From positions 1 to 32,803 of the forward strand of contig CAZUZF010000006.1 in assembly GCA_964624955.1 (NCBI GenBank): a stretch of 32,803 nt of DNA. Direction: 5' to 3'. This DNA comes from JACQHJ01 sp964624955. GTDB lineage: Bacteria; Patescibacteriota; Microgenomatia; Levybacterales; UBA12049. A program made the translations under genes and the position numbers. The first letter of the stretch is position 1. Each line of letters begins with the position of its first letter. Below are positions 23,936 to 32,384 of this stretch, piece by piece. The notes beneath the pieces were generated by a model. That model ran no database searches. It was not told the DNA's origin and saw nothing but the letters and a program-made list of their open reading frames with translations.

Positions 23936-25031
23936 AAATTTCTATAGTTTGCCTTGCCATTCTCTCCCAGGAAAAATATTTTACCCTTATTCTTCCTTTT
24001 TGGATAAGTTTACCTACAATCTCCTTTCTTTCTAAAACTAACTCTAATTTTTGTTTTAAATCGTAAGTATCATAAGGATCAAAATAAATGGCTGCATCTT
24101 TACAAATTTCTCTATGCACTTCTATATCCGATGCTATAACAGGACAACCCATTGACATTGCTTCAACTGCAGTTAGGGAAAAACCTTCCATAAATGAAGG
24201 TATGACTGTTGCAACTGCATTTTTATATAAAGAAAATAATTCTTTATCATTTGGATTATTAATAAAAATAATGTTTTTAACTAGGTCTAGTTTTTCTGCC
24301 TGTTCCCAGATATTTTTGAAGAAATAATCTTTTTTTCCAACCAATACAAGCTTTATGTCTTTGTATTTTTTCCTACCCACAAAATCCTTAAAGGAAGTTA
24401 AAAGATTTTCTACGTTTTTATGGGGATAGAAATTGCCTACACGAAGAAAATATTTTTCATTTATTAAATTCTTTGTTGCCTTCAAATTTGTTTTCTCAGA
24501 TGCACCTTCGTAGGTAACGATGACTTTATCTGGATGTATATTTTTATATGAAAACAGAATATCGTTTCTGATGGCATTTGAGGGAACTATTATCTTAACC
24601 GAAGTTTTTAATGCGTTTTTGATAATAAAAAGGTAGCCTTGTCTTTTAAGTAGGTAGAGGGGGTATGGAAGCGAAGATGCTTTTCCTGTCTTAATTTTTT
24701 TGGCTATTAAATCATGAAGCGTAACAACATATTTTTTTCTGTAGAAAACGGGAATTGAAAAGTACGGAAAATGAACGAGATCAAAATTATATTTGTTTAA
24801 CTCACTTGCAAAAGTTGTTTGTTCGGAAAGACTATGCCATTTAATATCAGAGATAACAATTTTCCAATTTTTGTTTTTTATCTTATTCTTTACATCGTCT
24901 AAATCATCACTTCTTACAAAGATTACGTATTTATTCTTTTGATCTATCATTGAAAGATTAGAAGTTAGATTTCTAATATACCTGCCAACACCAGTTTGAG
25001 ACCACAAACGACCATCAATTCCAATAAGCAT
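23910..25031 (-). CDS. GT4 glycosyltransferase
   Basis: GT-B fold enzyme of 373 residues from ATG 25031. The N-terminus (IGIDGRLWSQTGVGRYIRNL) matches mannosyltransferase-like GT4 proteins, and the C-terminal E-x7-E motif reads EGFSLTAVE, followed by MGCPVIASD and AIYFDP. Its C-terminal 80 residues closely resemble those of the partial glycosyltransferase at 32384-32803, including the FSWE-x-x-ARQT ending, so the two are probably paralogues. An in-frame TTG at 25046 is rejected because the -10 box covers the codons right after it. It heads the operon GT4-GT4-manC-sugar transferase. Confidence 0.87.
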   Translation of the reverse strand: MLIGIDGRLWSQTGVGRYIRNLTSNLSMIDQKNKYVIFVRSDDLDDVKNKIKNKNWKIVISDIKWHSLSEQTTFASELNKYNFDLVHFPYFSIPVFYRKKYVVTLHDLIAKKIKTGKASSLPYPLYLLKRQGYLFIIKNALKTSVKIIVPSNAIRNDILFSYKNIHPDKVIVTYEGASEKTNLKATKNLINEKYFLRVGNFYPHKNVENLLTSFKDFVGRKKYKDIKLVLVGKKDYFFKNIWEQAEKLDLVKNIIFINNPNDKELFSLYKNAVATVIPSFMEGFSLTAVEAMSMGCPVIASDIEVHREICKDAAIYFDPYDTYDLKQKLELVLERKEIVGKLIQKGRIRVKYFSWERMARQTIEIYESSNSLR

Positions 25032-25037
25032 GAGGTA

Positions 25038-25066
25038 ATTATACAAAGGATAGGGTTTTATTACAA
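25038..25066 (-). promoter_or_regulatory. Promoter of the GT4-GT4-manC-sugar transferase operon
   Basis: Minus strand: TTGTAA (25061-25066), 17-base spacer, TATAAT (25038-25043), six bases, then ATG at 25031. The predicted start point falls on the A of the start codon, a textbook leaderless arrangement. Confidence 0.7.
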
Positions 25067-25117
25067 AAGATTGTAATCAAAGATTGATTTAAACCTTTTC
25101 TTAATAGCTTTGCTTCA

Positions 25118-25198
25118 TTAAAATGTTGTTTCATGTGTCTCAAGCGCCTCTGGTGTTCTCATGGCGGAAAGTATATCACAAGTTAATTTATTTTCAGG
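25118..25198 (-). other. Short open frame of unknown origin in the intergenic gap
   Basis: In the 230-base gap, the minus strand contains an open frame between stops that ends in MRTPEALETHETTF and a TAA at 25118-25120. It has an internal ATG at 25160-25162. Its base composition is more GC-rich than the surrounding AT-rich spacer and its codons look coding-like. It has no recognisable Shine-Dalgarno or -10. It may be the leftover 3' end of a lost gene or chance; I do not recognise the peptide. Confidence 0.25.
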
Positions 25199-25226
25199 CT
25201 AAACACAAGGATAAAATATCCAGATA

Positions 25227-25255
25227 TTGACATATTTGGTTATGTTTAGTACAAT
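25227..25255 (+). promoter_or_regulatory. Promoter of the HTH/PIN pair
   Basis: Perfect TTGACA (25227-25232), 17-base spacer, TACAAT (25250-25255), then exactly six bases to the ATG at 25262. It is the clearest leaderless promoter in the window. Several TATTTGG/TTATG-like short motifs in the spacer could be operator elements for the HTH protein, but no clear palindrome was found. Confidence 0.75.
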
Positions 25256-25261
25256 TTAGTT

Positions 25262-25522
25262 ATGAATGGTAACATATCATCTGTAAAAGCATATACCCCC
25301 GAACAGGTAGCAGATATGCTTCAGCTTTCTAAAAATACTGTATACCAGCTTATTAACCGTGGTGAAATTATTGCCAAAAAGATTGGTAAAGTTTACCGTA
25401 TTCCCCAAAGTTCTCTTTCTTTTATATTTACAGGGCTTGATTTTGATCTTTATAAAGCAGAGATGGAAGATCTTAAAAATCTACCCAAAATACAAGAAGA
25501 GATTGAGAAAGTTAGAAAGTAA
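25262..25522 (+). CDS. Excisionase-type HTH protein, probable antitoxin
   Basis: An 86-residue DNA-binding protein. Residues about 11-50 form a MerR/excisionase-like winged helix-turn-helix (YTPEQVADMLQLSKNTVYQLINRG, then an arm ending KVYRIP). The remaining 35 residues are acidic and charged and could wrap a partner protein. It lies two bases before a PIN-domain gene on the same strand, an arrangement common in type II toxin-antitoxin pairs where the HTH protein neutralises the toxin and represses the operon. Family support for the HTH is strong; the antitoxin role is inferred from context. It lies on the opposite strand to the surrounding glycan genes. Confidence 0.8.
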   Translation: MNGNISSVKAYTPEQVADMLQLSKNTVYQLINRGEIIAKKIGKVYRIPQSSLSFIFTGLDFDLYKAEMEDLKNLPKIQEEIEKVRK

Positions 25523-25524
25523 AT

Positions 25525-25944
25525 ATGGCTTTAAAAGTTTTTGTAGATACCGATGTAGTAATCTCTTCGCTTATTTCCTCAACCGGTGCAGCATCAATAC
25601 TACTTACTCAAACAAAAGACATTGAACTCGTAATCTCAAATATCTCACAAAAGGAAATTGAGAAAGTATCAGAAAGATTAGGTTTGGAAAATAAGAAAAC
25701 AAAAGATCTTATAAAAAAGCTTTCTATTATAAAACTTAAGAAAACCAAAGATTTAGAGCCAAAATTTGATGATTATGTATTAGATCCTAACGATGCACAT
25801 ATTGTTAAAGGAGGAAAACAAGGAAAAGCTAAATTTATAATTTCTTATAACATAAAACATTTTAAGACTGAGAAAATTAAAGAAGATTTTAATATTACTC
25901 TTACAACTCCAGCAAAACTTCTCCAGTATTCAAGAAGTCTATAA
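25525..25944 (+). CDS. PIN-domain protein, probable toxin ribonuclease
   Basis: A 139-residue PIN-fold protein. The first strand carries VDTD with aspartate 8; a helix supplies glutamate 44; DPNDAHIV supplies D87 and D90; and FIISYNIKHF is the usual late strand with a conserved Asn/His. These acidic residues would bind metal for RNA cleavage. Family members act as VapC-like toxins or as RNA processing nucleases. It begins two bases after the HTH gene stop and ends seven bases before the convergent glycosyltransferase stop. No nuclease activity can be proven from sequence, but the key acidic residues are intact, so it should be active. Confidence 0.82.
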   Translation: MALKVFVDTDVVISSLISSTGAASILLTQTKDIELVISNISQKEIEKVSERLGLENKKTKDLIKKLSIIKLKKTKDLEPKFDDYVLDPNDAHIVKGGKQGKAKFIISYNIKHFKTEKIKEDFNITLTTPAKLLQYSRSL

Positions 25945-25951
25945 ACAAGTC

Positions 25952-27139
25952 TTACAAAGAGGACATGTAAATTTTATTTAATTTTTCAGAAATTATTTTC
26001 CAGTCGTAATTCTGTTCAACGAATTTCCTGCTATTTATTGTAAGCTTTCTATATAAACTTAAGTCAAATGCCAAATCTACAACGCAGTTTGCAAGCTCGT
26101 CTGCAGTTTCTGCTGCCAGAACATGCGTTGTGTTTTTTGCTTCTAAGCCTTCTATTCCAAGATTAGTAGTTACAATTCCAACCCCTGAAGACATTGCTTC
26201 CAATACTTTATAGCTTGTTCCACCCCCTGCCCGAAGGGGAGCAAGTAGAATAAAAGCTTTTCTAAAAATATCCCAAGTCTCATCCCCATTATTTGTATCA
26301 AATATTACATTTGGATGGTTTACTTGCCTAAAACTATCTGGTAGATTTTTACCGACTATCCAAAGTTTTAAATCAAAATCTTTATTAAGCTGGCTAAACT
26401 TATTTATTACTTTTGGCCAAATATCTTTTAAGATAAACTCAAGGCTGTCTCTATTTTGCAGCCATTTGAAGTCTCCTATAAACAAAACTCTTTTTTCCGA
26501 AGGCAATGCCTGGAAGTTTCTAAACTTAAACATTTGGGTATCAACTCCGTTTGGTATTACCCAAACATGCTGCCTTTGCATTATTTTTTTTTCTATATTT
26601 GAAACAGCGATAAGCTTTGTTACCTTATCCCAAGCTTGCTCTTCTTTTTTCTTTAGTTTTGCAATATCGATAAGTAAAAGCGGTTTTATAAGAGGATTTA
26701 ATAAATCTGCATACCTTTTATAGACAAGGTATTCAACATTGTGCTCTACCAAAACAACAGGGATGGTTACTTTTGGAAGATTCTGTAATACATAAAATGT
26801 TTCAACGTGTATTAAATCAAAATTTTCCCTTACCATTTCATCCTTAATTGCAGTTTGCATTTCTTCAGAGGTATGCCCTGTAATTAAAAAGGGATTGGTT
26901 GAAAAACCTGTTTTTAAAATATTTTTAAGACTCCATTGTTTTTTTCTTTGTACTGTTACTACCTTTTTACAAATCTTTTCAACTTCCCAAACGTCTTTTT
27001 GTGTTTGATAGTCTCTTTTTTCGCAGATTAAAGTTATCTCGTTATCTTCGGAAAGGTTCTTAATCAGGTTATATAATCTTATATGTCCTCCGCTGTAGAG
27101 GGGGTATGGAAGATATGAGGAAATCATTAATATTTTCAT
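25952..27139 (-). CDS. GT4-like glycosyltransferase
   Basis: GT-B enzyme of 395 residues. The N-terminal domain begins MKILMISSYLPYPLYSGG with a glycine pair for acceptor/donor binding. HVETFYV and VEHNVEYL segments and IPNGVD mark the domain boundary, and FIGDFKWLQNRDS begins the C-terminal domain. The sugar-nucleotide site reads RAGGGTSYKVLEAMSSG, a GT4 subgroup where the first glutamate of the E-x7-E motif is replaced. It is distinct from the other three GT4 enzymes here. It overlaps the upstream GT-C gene by four bases, so the two form a unit. Substrates are unknown. Confidence 0.84.
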   Translation of the reverse strand: MKILMISSYLPYPLYSGGHIRLYNLIKNLSEDNEITLICEKRDYQTQKDVWEVEKICKKVVTVQRKKQWSLKNILKTGFSTNPFLITGHTSEEMQTAIKDEMVRENFDLIHVETFYVLQNLPKVTIPVVLVEHNVEYLVYKRYADLLNPLIKPLLLIDIAKLKKKEEQAWDKVTKLIAVSNIEKKIMQRQHVWVIPNGVDTQMFKFRNFQALPSEKRVLFIGDFKWLQNRDSLEFILKDIWPKVINKFSQLNKDFDLKLWIVGKNLPDSFRQVNHPNVIFDTNNGDETWDIFRKAFILLAPLRAGGGTSYKVLEAMSSGVGIVTTNLGIEGLEAKNTTHVLAAETADELANCVVDLAFDLSLYRKLTINSRKFVEQNYDWKIISEKLNKIYMSSL

Positions 27140-28581
27140 GGTTTTTGTAAAAGGTTAAAAATTACGTACTGATCGGTTGCTTCTACAATCTTATACTCTG
27201 TGCCAATCCCGAGATCTGTATCTGTAGGGTTAACCAAAACAAGGAAACTGGCTCCCTTTTTGATAAGGTCTGGCAGTCCATTTTGAAAACTTGCCCAGCC
27301 TTTTCTTTTTGTTTGATAAAGAAATGAAGTGTCGCCGTTATAGTTGGCTACGACCTTTGCCTCTTTTGGAGTAAGCCTGTCAACAGCTTTTCCTGCAACA
27401 ATAATTGAGGGGTTATTGATATTGAAATAGTCTCTGACATAATACCAGCTAAACATAATTGAAAAGATCGTACAAGTTAAAAAGATAAAATAATAGACAT
27501 ATTTATTTGCTTCTCCCAATGGCCTTGTGAGAAAAACTCCGCCAATACCCATTGCCATACAAATACTTGGAATGATAAGGATCTGGTAGTAGTCATGCTG
27601 GACATTTCCCCTGGCAATAACAACCATATAGATTAAAGATGCTCCGACAAATGACAATAAAAACAAAAGGTCTTTTTTTAGATGAAGCCTAAGAAAACCT
27701 AATATCAAAAGAGGGAGTCCAAAATATCCCAAAATCAGTTTTGAAATTCTTTCTCCAAATAGCCAATAGAAAAATGCTCCCTTAAACCTTATATTTCCTT
27801 CGTTAAAAAGCCAGTTGCTTTGCGGTATTCCTTGGGGGAATGAAAGCATCCACCATCTCCAAAGAATGAGTGGAATAACCGAGACTATTCCAAAGACCCA
27901 TAACTGCCATCTTTTAAAAAGTTTTATCCCAAATTTCTCAAAAGACAAATAAAATATCGGAAGAGTGAAAAAAAGCGCATATGGTTTTAGTAAAAAACTA
28001 ATGCTTGTAAGCACTAATGAAAATATAAAATAAAGCCATTTTTTGCGGTCATTCTTCTCAATATTATCAAGCCAAAGGCCAAAGAAATATATTCCCCCTA
28101 ATACAGCCATTACCATTGAAGGATCGGGAAGTATTGTCCTTGAGAAATAGATATTAAAGGGAAGAAAAAGAAAGAAAATCAAAGAAAGAAATCCAGCTGA
28201 TGCGCCAAAACGCTTTTTTACTATTAGATAAATAAACAAAGCAGAAAGCATTGAGGCAATAATTGACACAAGCCTTCCCCACTCTTCCAGGGTAAAGACA
28301 CCAAGTGATTTATAAAAAAAACCTTGGAAAAGATTATAGATAGGAAATTCTACAAACCGATACCCTTGTGGGTTATCTATTCCTGATGGAACATTTGATA
28401 AATCGTCAAACTTTGGATGCAAAAGATTAAAACCATTTTGCACAAAATTTCTGGATACTACGGATGTATCGGCCTGGCGCCAAGAATGCCAATCGGCAAT
28501 AGGAGAGTCAAACCTATAAAGTCTGAATATAAAACCCAAGACAAAAAAGAGAGTTAAGAAAATTACTTCAAGTTTTCGCAT
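27136..28581 (-). CDS. GT-C integral membrane glycosyltransferase (PMT/ArnT-like)
   Basis: Polytopic membrane protein of 481 residues with about eleven hydrophobic segments. After the first membrane helix, the extracytoplasmic loop carries DWHSWRQADTSVVSRNF (about 29-45), the pattern of PMT_2-type lipid-linked sugar transferases, with the catalytic-type aspartate. These enzymes take sugar from a polyprenyl-phosphate carrier and add it outside the membrane. The C-terminus has a small soluble domain of about 90 residues. Start: ATG 28581, chosen over the TTG directly before it; a well-formed promoter ends seven bases upstream. The gene before it ends only 32 bases away. Confidence 0.85.
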   Translation of the reverse strand: MRKLEVIFLTLFFVLGFIFRLYRFDSPIADWHSWRQADTSVVSRNFVQNGFNLLHPKFDDLSNVPSGIDNPQGYRFVEFPIYNLFQGFFYKSLGVFTLEEWGRLVSIIASMLSALFIYLIVKKRFGASAGFLSLIFFLFLPFNIYFSRTILPDPSMVMAVLGGIYFFGLWLDNIEKNDRKKWLYFIFSLVLTSISFLLKPYALFFTLPIFYLSFEKFGIKLFKRWQLWVFGIVSVIPLILWRWWMLSFPQGIPQSNWLFNEGNIRFKGAFFYWLFGERISKLILGYFGLPLLILGFLRLHLKKDLLFLLSFVGASLIYMVVIARGNVQHDYYQILIIPSICMAMGIGGVFLTRPLGEANKYVYYFIFLTCTIFSIMFSWYYVRDYFNINNPSIIVAGKAVDRLTPKEAKVVANYNGDTSFLYQTKRKGWASFQNGLPDLIKKGASFLVLVNPTDTDLGIGTEYKIVEATDQYVIFNLLQKP

Positions 28582-28588
28582 CAATCTT

Positions 28589-28617
28589 ATTTTACGTTAC
28601 TTATAAGTCTTTATCAA
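28589..28617 (-). promoter_or_regulatory. Promoter of the GT-C/GT4 pair
   Basis: Minus strand: TTGATA (28612-28617, five of six), 17-base spacer, TAAAAT (28589-28594, five of six), seven bases, then ATG 28581. The -35 box overlaps the TGA stop of the upstream gene. Geometry predicts a leaderless mRNA. Confidence 0.6.
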
Positions 28618-31600
28618 TTAGCCGAAGTTACAGATTGTTTCTCTGGATTACGGTCTATTTCCCTTAGGCTTCCATCCTCATTAAAGACAAACACTCTGTT
28701 TGTAAAAGATAGGCCCGCACTTTGAAGAGCACTATCAAGGTTTGGATGAGTATAGACCTTAGCTTCTTTGTTTTGGAAAGCAAACCAGACTGCGTCATCA
28801 ATGCCAACCGGAAATACCCAGGCATCACCAACTTTTAATGGGACATTTACGAAATGAAACTTAACTTCCCCTTTAGACCAGTAATCGGTGTAAAGAGCAT
28901 CAATTGAGATAAAGAACCTTTTTACCTTCTCTCCTGCTCCGCTCCAGTCAAAGTATGACTGCTGTACCTGGATTATTTGGAAAAGCGAATATACTATTAC
29001 CAAAACACTGACAGTTAAAAGAGCAATTTGTTTTCCTTCTTTTAGAAGAAATTTATAAAGCTTACTTATTAAAAAAACAAAGATTAAAATTAAACCCAAA
29101 GACGCCATATAACTATACCTTGATGCTATATTGCCAAGACCTAGATACGGAAGAAGGGAAATGATAAAGAATGACAAACCAAATATGACTATTTTTCTCT
29201 CCCTACTTTCAAAAACTTTAATTTTTCTTTTATATGCAAAGACCAAAACTGCCAAAGCGAAAACTCCAAGTATCACCGGTATTGCAATATTTGCCCTAAG
29301 TATTTCCCTAAGGGCTTCATATAAAGGAAGCATAACCTGACCGATGGCAATAAGGAAGACGTAACCAAGCAGATTGCCTGCAAAATTAAACGGAAACATA
29401 ACTAAATCATAGCTGTAGTCTCCGTTTAGCCAATGGCTTTGGGATACAAAACGAAGAAGTAAATAGATAATTACCGGTACAAATAGAAAAAGATAATCTT
29501 TTCTTTTTACAAGCTCTTTAATTGAAGCTAAAACCCCGTCTTTTGCTTTATAGGAAAGTATTAAAAGCGGTATTACCATTCCCATCTCGTGAAACATTAA
29601 GCCTAAAGACAAACTTATAATTGAAAAGGCATAAAAATAGATTTTCTTTCTTTCCTCCCAATAAATAAATAAAAGAAGGGAAAGTAAAGCAAAAAATGAA
29701 GTTGCAACTTGACCTATTGAAGATATCCAAAATACTGCCTCGGAATATCCGCTAATAATTAAAAATAAGAAAGCAGACATTGCTGCAAGTAATTTGTTTT
29801 TCAAAACTCTTTGTGCAGTCAAGAAAAAGAGGAAGGAAACCGCAAAATGAAGAAAAAGTGAAACCGCGTGATAGGTAACCTGATTTAACCAAAAGACCGA
29901 TTCCATAATATAAAAATAAACTTTTGTTCCCGGTCTATAGAAAAATCCGTTTGAGCTCGTAAAGAAATTTATTATTCTCTCCATTGGCGAACAATTGTTG
30001 GTACAATCAGCTGCCCACCTAAGCCATGTAAAATCATCTCCTACAAAAAAGTTTGCAAGCATTGGAGAGAATAAAAGAATCGCAAATGACAAAAGATAAA
30101 GACCAATTGCAAAGTTTGAAGTAGCAATCTTTTTAAGCTCGGAAAGTAAATTGATTGAAGTTTTTTGGTATAACATAAGTGTTGCAAGTGTTATTCCAAC
30201 CAAAATCCAAAGAACAAACGCAATTTTAGAAGCTTCAAATACATCTATTAACGTTGCATTAAGAAAAAGACCAATAAGACCTGCTATAAATCCTAAGACG
30301 AAACTTTTAACAAGAGGAGATTCTATATCCTTAAAACCTTTTTTTATGTATATTCCAAAAGATATAAAGATACCAAAGAAGGCAAGAAAACCTAAAAGCC
30401 CTATTTCTCCTAAAATCCTTAGATAATTATTGTCAACTGCCAAGCTTACCGAACCATATCCACTTCCAATGAGAATATTTCTGTTAAAAGCCGCAATGGC
30501 TCTTGGCCATTCTCCTTGGAAACGAGTAGTAAATGAAAGGTCATAAGCAGCTGCCCTTTTAACTATAAAATCACCATGAAGTACTAAAACTTGTGCGGAG
30601 AAGGTTGCCTTGATATCAGGGGAAAGTTCATAATAAAAATTACCAAGCCTTCTTGTAACTGGTGAGAGGGCAAGATTTATATAGCCTGTCCCTTGAGGAA
30701 GATTTTCTCCGGTTGACACGTTTGTAGCTTGAACAAGTGGAACCTCCAGCGGAACAAATTCAAAAGGAAGCAGAGCTGAAGCAGATGCTTTTAGAGCTTG
30801 CTCGTTACCTGAAATTGCTCCGATAAGCTCTTCTTTGTCCTTTACCCTTTTTTGCAAAACAATTTTATCTTTAAAATAATCCTTTGGTACAAACCTAACA
30901 TGACCTACACTGTCTCCTGTTTTCGCATCAACTAAAACATCTACTTCAGAAATTGTGCTCTTGAATCGATCCAGAAGAGATGGTTGCAATGCAATTACCA
31001 AAAGTACTAAAACTGCAAGAAGGGGTAATATTAAAAACACAAGTTTTTTCTTTTGGAAGAAAAAGACTATTAATAGAGAAACAAAAAGTACAAAAAAAGA
31101 AACTCTTGACACTGTCATAAAAAGAAGAATTAAGCCCAGAAAAGAAGTTATTAAAAGAAATATTCTTATAATCCAATTTTTAAATCCAAAGAAAAGACTG
31201 ACCACAACCGGAATTATTAAGACTAGATAAGCAGCTAAATCATAATGGCCTGCAAAAGTTGAAGATACTCTGGAAAGAGCGGATAAAGTTATAGGAATTC
31301 CTTTTGCAAATTCCTCATTCATTGTTAAGTACGCAGGAAATCCAAGATATTTTTGGCCAAAACCATAACCTATTACACCTAAAAGTGTAAATACTAAAAC
31401 GGCAATAATTATTGGCAGAAATCTTTTATCCTTCATACCCTGGTAAGCAATGAAGAATAAGCTCATGTATTCTATGTGTCTGACTAAAGAGAGAAAAGCA
31501 ACGTTTGGAAAAACATTGGCAATGGTTGGGAAAATAAGCAATACTCCATGCATTGTCGCTATAGCCCCTATTGTCCAAAACGTGATTATGGGAATAGTTA

Positions 31601-31811
31601 AAGGAGTTCTTAAGGTAATCTTTTGCTTAAGTAAAAGAAAAATCCAGGAAAGTAAAACAAAAAAGACAACAAAGTCTTCTCCTCTGATATAGACCCAAGT
31701 GTTTTTTACGTCCAGGATCGGAATTTTAGGAAATAGAGGTATAAAGGCAAGAAGAAATAATGTTTCTAAAAATAAAATATTGTCCCAAATCCATGAAAAT
31801 ATTTTTTTCAT
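28614..31811 (-). CDS. Fusion of O-antigen-ligase-like and GT-C-like membrane proteins
   Basis: One uninterrupted frame of 1065 residues. Residues about 1-550 look like an O-antigen ligase/polymerase (Wzy_C type): many membrane helices, SRVSFF near 235, a large extracytoplasmic loop (about 282-445), and the family region GEWPRAIAAFNRNILIGSGYG leading to DNNYLRILGEIGLLGF (about 433-475). From about 565 a second multi-helix domain begins with FVGDDFTWLRW (aspartates 592-593) and FYRPGTKVYFYIMES, the first-loop pattern of GT-C/TMTC-like transferases, and ends in a soluble tail of about 90 residues. It could join glycan polymerisation or ligation with sugar addition outside the membrane. ATG 31811 is preceded by TAAAAT six bases upstream. 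Confidence 0.82.
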   Translation of the reverse strand: MKKIFSWIWDNILFLETLFLLAFIPLFPKIPILDVKNTWVYIRGEDFVVFFVLLSWIFLLLKQKITLRTPLTIPIITFWTIGAIATMHGVLLIFPTIANVFPNVAFLSLVRHIEYMSLFFIAYQGMKDKRFLPIIIAVLVFTLLGVIGYGFGQKYLGFPAYLTMNEEFAKGIPITLSALSRVSSTFAGHYDLAAYLVLIIPVVVSLFFGFKNWIIRIFLLITSFLGLILLFMTVSRVSFFVLFVSLLIVFFFQKKKLVFLILPLLAVLVLLVIALQPSLLDRFKSTISEVDVLVDAKTGDSVGHVRFVPKDYFKDKIVLQKRVKDKEELIGAISGNEQALKASASALLPFEFVPLEVPLVQATNVSTGENLPQGTGYINLALSPVTRRLGNFYYELSPDIKATFSAQVLVLHGDFIVKRAAAYDLSFTTRFQGEWPRAIAAFNRNILIGSGYGSVSLAVDNNYLRILGEIGLLGFLAFFGIFISFGIYIKKGFKDIESPLVKSFVLGFIAGLIGLFLNATLIDVFEASKIAFVLWILVGITLATLMLYQKTSINLLSELKKIATSNFAIGLYLLSFAILLFSPMLANFFVGDDFTWLRWAADCTNNCSPMERIINFFTSSNGFFYRPGTKVYFYIMESVFWLNQVTYHAVSLFLHFAVSFLFFLTAQRVLKNKLLAAMSAFLFLIISGYSEAVFWISSIGQVATSFFALLSLLLFIYWEERKKIYFYAFSIISLSLGLMFHEMGMVIPLLILSYKAKDGVLASIKELVKRKDYLFLFVPVIIYLLLRFVSQSHWLNGDYSYDLVMFPFNFAGNLLGYVFLIAIGQVMLPLYEALREILRANIAIPVILGVFALAVLVFAYKRKIKVFESRERKIVIFGLSFFIISLLPYLGLGNIASRYSYMASLGLILIFVFLISKLYKFLLKEGKQIALLTVSVLVIVYSLFQIIQVQQSYFDWSGAGEKVKRFFISIDALYTDYWSKGEVKFHFVNVPLKVGDAWVFPVGIDDAVWFAFQNKEAKVYTHPNLDSALQSAGLSFTNRVFVFNEDGSLREIDRNPEKQSVTSAN

Positions 31812-31817
31812 AAAAGT

Positions 31818-31823
31818 ATTTTA
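31818..31823 (-). promoter_or_regulatory. Possible -10 box of the fusion gene
   Basis: TAAAAT on the minus strand lies six bases before the ATG at 31811 and overlaps the TAA stop of the acyltransferase gene. The -35 region lies in coding DNA and is weak. Position agrees with the leaderless pattern, but the overlap with a stop codon makes chance likely enough. Confidence 0.35.
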
Positions 31824-32384
31824 CCTAAACCATGCTGCACGACCTAATTTATACGTGGGGTTTTTGTTTGTTCTCTCCCCTATTTCTCTTGCAGGAACAC
31901 CTCCAACAATCTTAAATTCTTCTACATCTTTTGTAACCACAGCTCCTGCGCCAACTACTGCTCCCTTTTTAATAGTAACTCCAGGAAGTATTATCGCTCT
32001 TGGACCTATAAAAACATAATCCTCAATAGTGACTTGCTTTTTAATAACATTTTCAACTCCAGCAAAATTTTCCTCTGAAGTATCGTGTTGAGAGTTATAA
32101 ATCATAACCTCACTTGCAATATCTACATGATCTCCAATTGTTAATTTATCTCTTCCATCCAATACTGCGTTTTCACCAATTATTGAATCTTTTCCAATTG
32201 AGATATTTGGAGGATAATAAAATACTGCTCCCATATGGATTGTTGAACCCTTTTCAATCTTAATACCCCAAAGTCTATAAAAAAACCTTCTGACAAAATG
32301 GGAAGGAATATAACCCACCCATCTTAACTTCATGCAAATAAATTCCCAAAATACTGTTTTTATTCTTCTTATTATCCTTTTCAT
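31821..32384 (-). CDS. Hexapeptide-repeat acyltransferase
   Basis: A 187-residue protein of the left-handed beta-helix transferase family (WbbJ/maltose acetyltransferase-like). A basic N-terminal helical part (about 1-40) is followed by hexapeptide repeats from about 45 (IEKGSTIHMGAVF onward). The catalytic histidine is in YNSQHD, and the late repeats include IGPRAIILPGVTI and VGAGAVVTKDV, ending in the typical GGVPAREIG. It likely acetylates a sugar of the surface glycan using acetyl-CoA. It overlaps the upstream glycosyltransferase by one base, so the two are co-translated. Acceptor unknown. Confidence 0.88.
   Translation of the reverse strand: MKRIIRRIKTVFWEFICMKLRWVGYIPSHFVRRFFYRLWGIKIEKGSTIHMGAVFYYPPNISIGKDSIIGENAVLDGRDKLTIGDHVDIASEVMIYNSQHDTSEENFAGVENVIKKQVTIEDYVFIGPRAIILPGVTIKKGAVVGAGAVVTKDVEEFKIVGGVPAREIGERTNKNPTYKLGRAAWFR

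Noticed and set aside
25047..25261. tRNA, riboswitch or attachment site beside the toxin-antitoxin pair
   Set aside because: No cloverleaf, no long stem and no direct repeat flanking the pair could be found by eye.
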